64,000 bases of DNA from Halogranum amylolyticum (GTDB taxonomy: Archaea; Halobacteriota; Halobacteria; Halobacteriales; Haloferacaceae), in contig NZ_FODV01000005.1 in the NCBI RefSeq assembly GCF_900110465.1, positions 248,001 to 312,000 of the forward strand. The letters run 5' to 3'. This document shows, piece by piece, positions 60,679 through 64,000 of this stretch (the stretch's first letter is position 1; every line of letters begins with the position of its first letter). A program made the position numbers and the translations under genes. A model generated the notes under the pieces. The model saw only the letters and a list, made by a program, of their open reading frames with translations. It ran no database searches and was not told the origin of the DNA.

Positions 60679-61646
60679 TGACAACCGACCTCCGCTCGTG
60701 GCTGTCCGTCTACCTCAAGGGGCTCTGTATGGGCTCTGCCGACGCCGTCCCCGGTGTCTCCGGTGGCACCATCGCCCTCATCACGGGTATCTACGAGCGA
60801 CTCATCGGTGCGGTCACCGGCATCGACGTCGACCGCATCCTGACCATCCTCGGCGGCCTCCGGCCGGGCCACCAGCGCGAGGCCTACGACGCGTTCATGG
60901 AGATGGACGGCGTGTTCCTGCTCGTCCTCGGAGCGGGTATCGCGTCGGCCGTCGTCGCGGTGACGCGTCTCCTCGAGTGGGCCATCGAAGAGATCCCCGT
61001 CCTCACCTTCGGGTTCTTCTTCGGCCTCATCCTCGCGTCGGCGATCGTCCTCTACACCGAGGTCGAACTCGACACGCCGGGACGCGTCGCCGCGGCCGTC
61101 GCCGGGTTCGTCGCCGCCTTCGTCGTCTCGGGGTCGGCCTCGGCGGCGTTGGACGACAGCCTCGTCTTCGTCGTTCTCGCTGGCGCGGTCGCCGTGAGCG
61201 CGATGATCCTCCCGGGCATCTCGGGGTCGCTACTGCTCCTCATCCTCGGGAAGTACGAGTTCATGGTGACGACGCTCAAGGAGTTCACCGACGGCCTGCT
61301 CGACGTCGCGCTCGGTCAGGCGTCGGCGTCGTCGCTCGTCGCCGACGGCACCGTCGTCGTCGCGTTCGTCGGCGGCGCGCTCGTCGGCCTGTTCACCATC
61401 GCCCACGCCGTCAACTGGGCGCTCGAACACTATCGCGAGGCGACGCTCGCGTTCCTCGTCAGCCTCATCCTCGGCGCGCTCCGCGCGCCGGTCGGCGAGG
61501 CGACGCGACAGCTCGGGACCGGCGAGACGGTCGACTACGGCGTGTGGACGACCGAACTCGTCGGCGCCTTCCTCGTCACGGCCGTCGTCGGCGCCGTGTT
61601 CGTCCTCGCCGTCGACCGCTACACTGCCGCCGACATCAACTACTGA
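60678..61646 (+). CDS. DUF368 family protein (polyprenyl-phosphate transporter family)
   Basis: The 322-residue membrane protein has the DUF368 signature SADAVPGVSGGTIALITGIYERLI in its first third and ILPGISGSLLLLILGKYEFMV in the second, the inverted-repeat layout of the family (PF04018), with about eight membrane segments. Bacterial DUF368 proteins were shown to return undecaprenyl phosphate across the membrane. Here the ATG overlaps the aglB stop by one base, so a role in recycling dolichyl phosphate freed by AglB is a strong hypothesis. A GTG one codon earlier (60675) is also possible. Confidence 0.9.
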   Translation: MTTDLRSWLSVYLKGLCMGSADAVPGVSGGTIALITGIYERLIGAVTGIDVDRILTILGGLRPGHQREAYDAFMEMDGVFLLVLGAGIASAVVAVTRLLEWAIEEIPVLTFGFFFGLILASAIVLYTEVELDTPGRVAAAVAGFVAAFVVSGSASAALDDSLVFVVLAGAVAVSAMILPGISGSLLLLILGKYEFMVTTLKEFTDGLLDVALGQASASSLVADGTVVVAFVGGALVGLFTIAHAVNWALEHYREATLAFLVSLILGALRAPVGEATRQLGTGETVDYGVWTTELVGAFLVTAVVGAVFVLAVDRYTAADINY

Positions 61647-61681
61647 CGACGACGCGACGGACGACTTCTTCTCTCTCGACG

Positions 61682-61837
61682 TCACTCGCGGGCGACGCCG
61701 ATGTTGTGGACTTCCCCGTCGCACTCCGGACAGGTCGCCACGTGAGTCGGACTCGTGGTTCGGTGACCGCACGACCGACACTCGTAGTACCGCCGCTCCG
61801 GAGTGTACGGGTCGAGCGCCGTGTTGTGTAGTACCAT
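61682..61837 (-). CDS. small rubrerythrin-like zinc ribbon protein
   Basis: The 51-residue protein begins MVLHNTALDPYTPERRYYECRS and carries two Cys pairs, YECRSCGHR and ATCPECDGE, that should bind zinc or iron. It ends with VHNIGVARE. Short proteins of this type are common in haloarchaea and are labelled rubrerythrin-like. It is too short to be found by most ORF length cut-offs. A CTTATC element 27-34 bases upstream on the minus strand fits a promoter. Confidence 0.75.
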   Translation of the reverse strand: MVLHNTALDPYTPERRYYECRSCGHRTTSPTHVATCPECDGEVHNIGVARE

Positions 61838-61989
61838 GGTGAAATTTGACGAGTCGGGTCTGATAAGCGTTCGGCTGGAACACCTTACAGAGATACTAGC
61901 ACATAAGACCCGATAGTGGCGTGACTGCCTACAGTTTTGAACGTGCGTCTAAATCTTAGAGTCGGTCGGCCGTCGAGTCGACCGTTCTG

Positions 61990-62550
61990 TCACTCGCTCC
62001 GCCGAGCGACGCAGACGAACGTCTCGCGACGCGTCTCGGCGTGCGTGACCGTGAACCCGGCGTCGCCGAGCGTCGAGACGGCGTCGCCGAGCGAGAACCG
62101 CTCCGCGCGGGGCGGGCCGTCTTCGCCCTCGCCGTCGGCGCTCCAGTCGACCGTCACGAGTCGGCCGCCGGGGCGGAGCACGCGGTGGAGTTCGGCGAGT
62201 GACTCGTCGCTGGCGTACTCGTGGTAGGTCATCGTCGAGAAGGCGGCGTCGAGCGCTCCGTCGTCGAGCGGAAGGTCGTCGACGTTCGCCGTCACCGTCT
62301 CGACGTTCTCCGGAAGCCCCTTCTCGCGGTACAGGTCGTGCATCTCCGACTGGACGTCGACCGCGTAGCAGGTGTCGACGTAGGGAGCCACGTCGTCGGT
62401 ATAGAACCCCGTCCCGCTCCCCAGGTCGGCGACGACCGTCGAGGAGTCGAGAGCCAAGAGGGAGAGCAGTTCCTCGCGGGAACAGAAACGGTAGCGACTC
62501 GGGTCTTCGAGGTCGGCGGCGCGGTCGACGTCGAACGTGTGAAACCCCAT
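61990..62550 (-). CDS. class I SAM-dependent methyltransferase
   Basis: The 186-residue Rossmann methyltransferase has VVADLGSGTGFYTDDVAPYV (motif I), CYAVDVQSEMHDLY, TANVDDLPLDDGALDAAFSTMTYHEY (post-I and II) and ELHRVLRPGGRLVTVDW. The start at 62550 begins MGFHTFDVDRAADLEDPSRYRF. The longer open frame upstream overlaps the divergent GNAT gene's promoter and is not coding. Acceptor unknown. Confidence 0.86.
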   Translation of the reverse strand: MGFHTFDVDRAADLEDPSRYRFCSREELLSLLALDSSTVVADLGSGTGFYTDDVAPYVDTCYAVDVQSEMHDLYREKGLPENVETVTANVDDLPLDDGALDAAFSTMTYHEYASDESLAELHRVLRPGGRLVTVDWSADGEGEDGPPRAERFSLGDAVSTLGDAGFTVTHAETRRETFVCVARRSE

Positions 62551-62700
62551 AGGGTCGCTTGGGTCCCACGAGACAAAAGCGTCCACCTCTCGGTACGTTC
62601 GACCGGAGGTTCCGGCACGTTCCGACACACTTCGATGCTGGACCGACACGCTCCGACGCGACGACACCATCGTTTTGTCCGTCGCGGGCGACGGTCGGCT

Positions 62701-63207
62701 ATGCATCTCCGTCCCGCCCGCCCGGCCGACGCCGAGGCCGTCGCCGCCGTCGCCCGCGAGTCGTGGCACGCCGCCTACGGCGAGTTCCTCTCGACAGTCG
62801 CCGTCGACGAGACGGTCGACGCCTGGTACGACCCGGCCGACCTCCGCGAACAGATCAACGAGGGGGCGTTCGTCGTCGCCGTCGACGACGACGAACTCGT
62901 CGCCTTCGCGCACGCCGTCGTGGCCGGCGACGGTACTCGGCCGACGCTCACCCGCATCTACGCCCGGGAGGCGTACTGGGGGACCGGCGTCGGGACGGCG
63001 TTGCTGAACCGCGCGGTCGCCGAACTCGAGACGGATCCCGACCACGAGTACCTCTCGGTGCTCGTCTTCGCGAACAACGCAGTCGGGCGGGCGTTCTACG
63101 AGTCACACGGCTTCGAGGTGGTCGGTCGCCGGACCGAGGAGTTCGAAGGGAACGACCACGAGGAGCTGATCCTCCGCGCTCCGCTCGAGCGGTTCCCGGT
63201 CGACTGA
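62701..63207 (+). CDS. GNAT family N-acetyltransferase
   Basis: The 168-residue acetyltransferase begins MHLRPARPADAEAVAAVARESWHAAYGEFLSTV and has the acetyl-CoA loop IYAREAYWGTGVGTALLNRAVAEL (R/Q-x-x-G-x-G/A) and LSVLVFANNAVGRAFYESHGFEVVGRRTEEFEG. It probably acetylates a small molecule or a protein N-terminus. It is divergent from the methyltransferase gene. Confidence 0.88.
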   Translation: MHLRPARPADAEAVAAVARESWHAAYGEFLSTVAVDETVDAWYDPADLREQINEGAFVVAVDDDELVAFAHAVVAGDGTRPTLTRIYAREAYWGTGVGTALLNRAVAELETDPDHEYLSVLVFANNAVGRAFYESHGFEVVGRRTEEFEGNDHEELILRAPLERFPVD

Positions 63208-63257
63208 AATCGGCCGGTGGAGTCACCGTTAAATCCCTCGGGTGCACCCACACGAGT

Positions 63258-63464
63258 ATGACCGACGTACGAATCCGCAAACCGACCGAGCGAACCTGCG
63301 AACGGTGCGGTCGACAGGAGGTTTGGACGGACGACAGTTGGCGCGTCGCCGAAGTCGACGGCGAGCGTGCCACCGGTAGCACCCACTGTATCCACGAGTG
63401 GGACATCGACGGCGCGTTCCTCCCGTTCGAACTGACCGGCGAGAACGGAGAGGCCGACGCCTGA
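63258..63464 (+). CDS. HEWD family zinc-binding protein
   Basis: The 68-residue protein begins MTDVRIRKPTERTCERCGRQEVWTDD and ends its core with GSTHCIHEWDIDG, the motif that names the family. Two Cys in TCERCGR and others (HCIHEW) may bind metal. It is known only in haloarchaea, and its role is not established. Confidence 0.85.
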   Translation: MTDVRIRKPTERTCERCGRQEVWTDDSWRVAEVDGERATGSTHCIHEWDIDGAFLPFELTGENGEADA

Positions 63465-63658
63465 ACGCGGGGTCCCGCTCCGGTCGGGTGCGCCGACGAC
63501 CCTCCTCTTCTCGCTGACCGTCCAGCCGAGCGACGAACACAGACCGGTACGTCGTGCGTGCTATCTCTAGACAGATATCCAAATAGCTATCCATATATTC
63601 AGGGACGAACGCTCCAGACCGCCGAAACGGCCAACCGCGCTCGGCGCGAGCGACGGAC

Positions 63659-63964
63659 ATGGTCACCGCGTACGTCACCGCACCGCCGGACGAGGCAGAG
63701 CGCATCGCACGGACGCTGGTCGAGGAACGACTCGCCGCGTGCGTCAACCGGGTCGCCTGCGAGTCGGTCTATCGCTGGGAGGGAGAGATCCACGACGACG
63801 AGGAGACGCTGTTGCTCGCGAAGACGACCGACGAGCGGTACGACGACCTGAAGCGGCGCGTCGTCGAACTCCACCCCTACGACGTCCCCTGCGTCGAGCG
63901 GTTCGAAGAGCGCGACGTCCACGAACCGTTCGCGACGTGGCGCGACGAGGCGGTCGGCGAGTAG
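63659..63964 (+). CDS. cutA: CutA1-type divalent ion tolerance protein
   Basis: The 101-residue protein has the CutA1 pattern: AYVTAPPDEAERIARTLVEERLAACVNRVACESVYRWEGEIHDDEETLLLAKTTDERYDDLKRRVVELHPYDVPCVERFE. CutA1 is a stable trimer linked to metal tolerance in some bacteria, though its actual task is unclear. The family WxGxI and YDVPxI marks are present. Confidence 0.92.
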   Translation: MVTAYVTAPPDEAERIARTLVEERLAACVNRVACESVYRWEGEIHDDEETLLLAKTTDERYDDLKRRVVELHPYDVPCVERFEERDVHEPFATWRDEAVGE

Positions 63965-63974
63965 CCGGTCGAAG

Positions 63975-64000
63975 CTACTTGCCGGTGTAGCGCGTAGGAC
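63975..64000 (-). CDS. possible 3' end of a gene running off the window
   Basis: On the minus strand the last bases before 63975 could read PTRYTGK and a TAG stop (63975-63977). It is only eight codons, so this is a hint that the next gene ends here and not a firm call. Confidence 0.25.

Noticed and set aside
61837-61936. Additional small gene between the zinc ribbon and the methyltransferase
   Set aside because: No frame of useful length with a promoter is present; the stretch is only a spacer with promoter elements.
1-64000. tRNA, rRNA, CRISPR, transposon or integrase
   Set aside because: I looked for T-loop motifs, regularly spaced repeats, terminal inverted repeats and transposase or integrase motifs and saw none I could support.

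Overview
This window comes from a haloarchaeon. Base composition is high in G+C, the predicted proteins are strongly acidic, and many genes start a short distance from a TATA-like box in the leaderless style. Several families are haloarchaeal: HEWD, DUF5779, DUF5799-like, DUF7503-like, a 2Fe-2S ferredoxin of halophilic type and AglB/AglJ. From memory, the order of landmarks (men genes, gluconate dehydratase, HPr, leu/ilv operon, aglJ, aglB) resembles the Haloferax volcanii chromosome, so a member of the Haloferacales or a near relative is likely. I see no rRNA, tRNA, CRISPR array, transposase or integrase.

Layout. 1-5.9 kb: acyl-CoA dehydrogenase, a Tat-exported protein of unknown function, a fatty acyl-CoA ligase and menE. 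6-15.4 kb: the rest of a menaquinone locus (menD, menB, menA, menC) interleaved with an arylsulfotransferase-like protein, a VOC epimerase, an SDR-type protein and two small membrane proteins, one built from three exact 55-residue repeats; menF and menH are not here. 15.4-27.5 kb: mixed metabolism and small haloarchaeal proteins (HAD phosphatase, luciferase-domain protein, gluconate/xylonate-type dehydratase, formamidase family, MOSC, rhodanese-MBL fusion, AAC(3)-like acetyltransferase, ferredoxin, YciF ferritin-like, solitary HPr). 27.7-36 kb: a branched-chain amino acid operon (leader ORF-ilvB-ilvN-ilvC-orf-leuC-leuD-leuB) in which every junction overlaps, preceded by leuA, whose 5' end is frameshifted in this sequence.

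36.3-42.2 kb: small regulatory or unknown genes and a CHAT-type cysteine-protease-like gene that is coupled to a 16-codon upstream ORF and changes base composition near its 3' end. 42.2-61.7 kb: an N-glycosylation island bounded by aglJ and aglB-DUF368. It holds glycosyltransferases, a flippase, a PAP2 phosphatase, an SDR, four alkaline-phosphatase-superfamily (sulfatase-like) proteins and a membrane-anchored arylsulfotransferase-like protein. The family content suggests assembly, export, transfer and sulfate or phosphate decoration of a surface glycan, with DUF368 and PAP2 as candidates for polyprenyl-phosphate recycling. 61.7-64 kb: a small zinc ribbon, a methyltransferase, a GNAT, HEWD and CutA.

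The most interesting items are the glycan-modification island, the triple-repeat membrane protein in the men locus, three tiny upstream ORFs that overlap the starts of ilvB, ptsH and the CHAT gene, a hairpin repeat with a compensatory base-pair change after the dehydratase gene, and two apparent frameshifts (leuA and a membrane protein).
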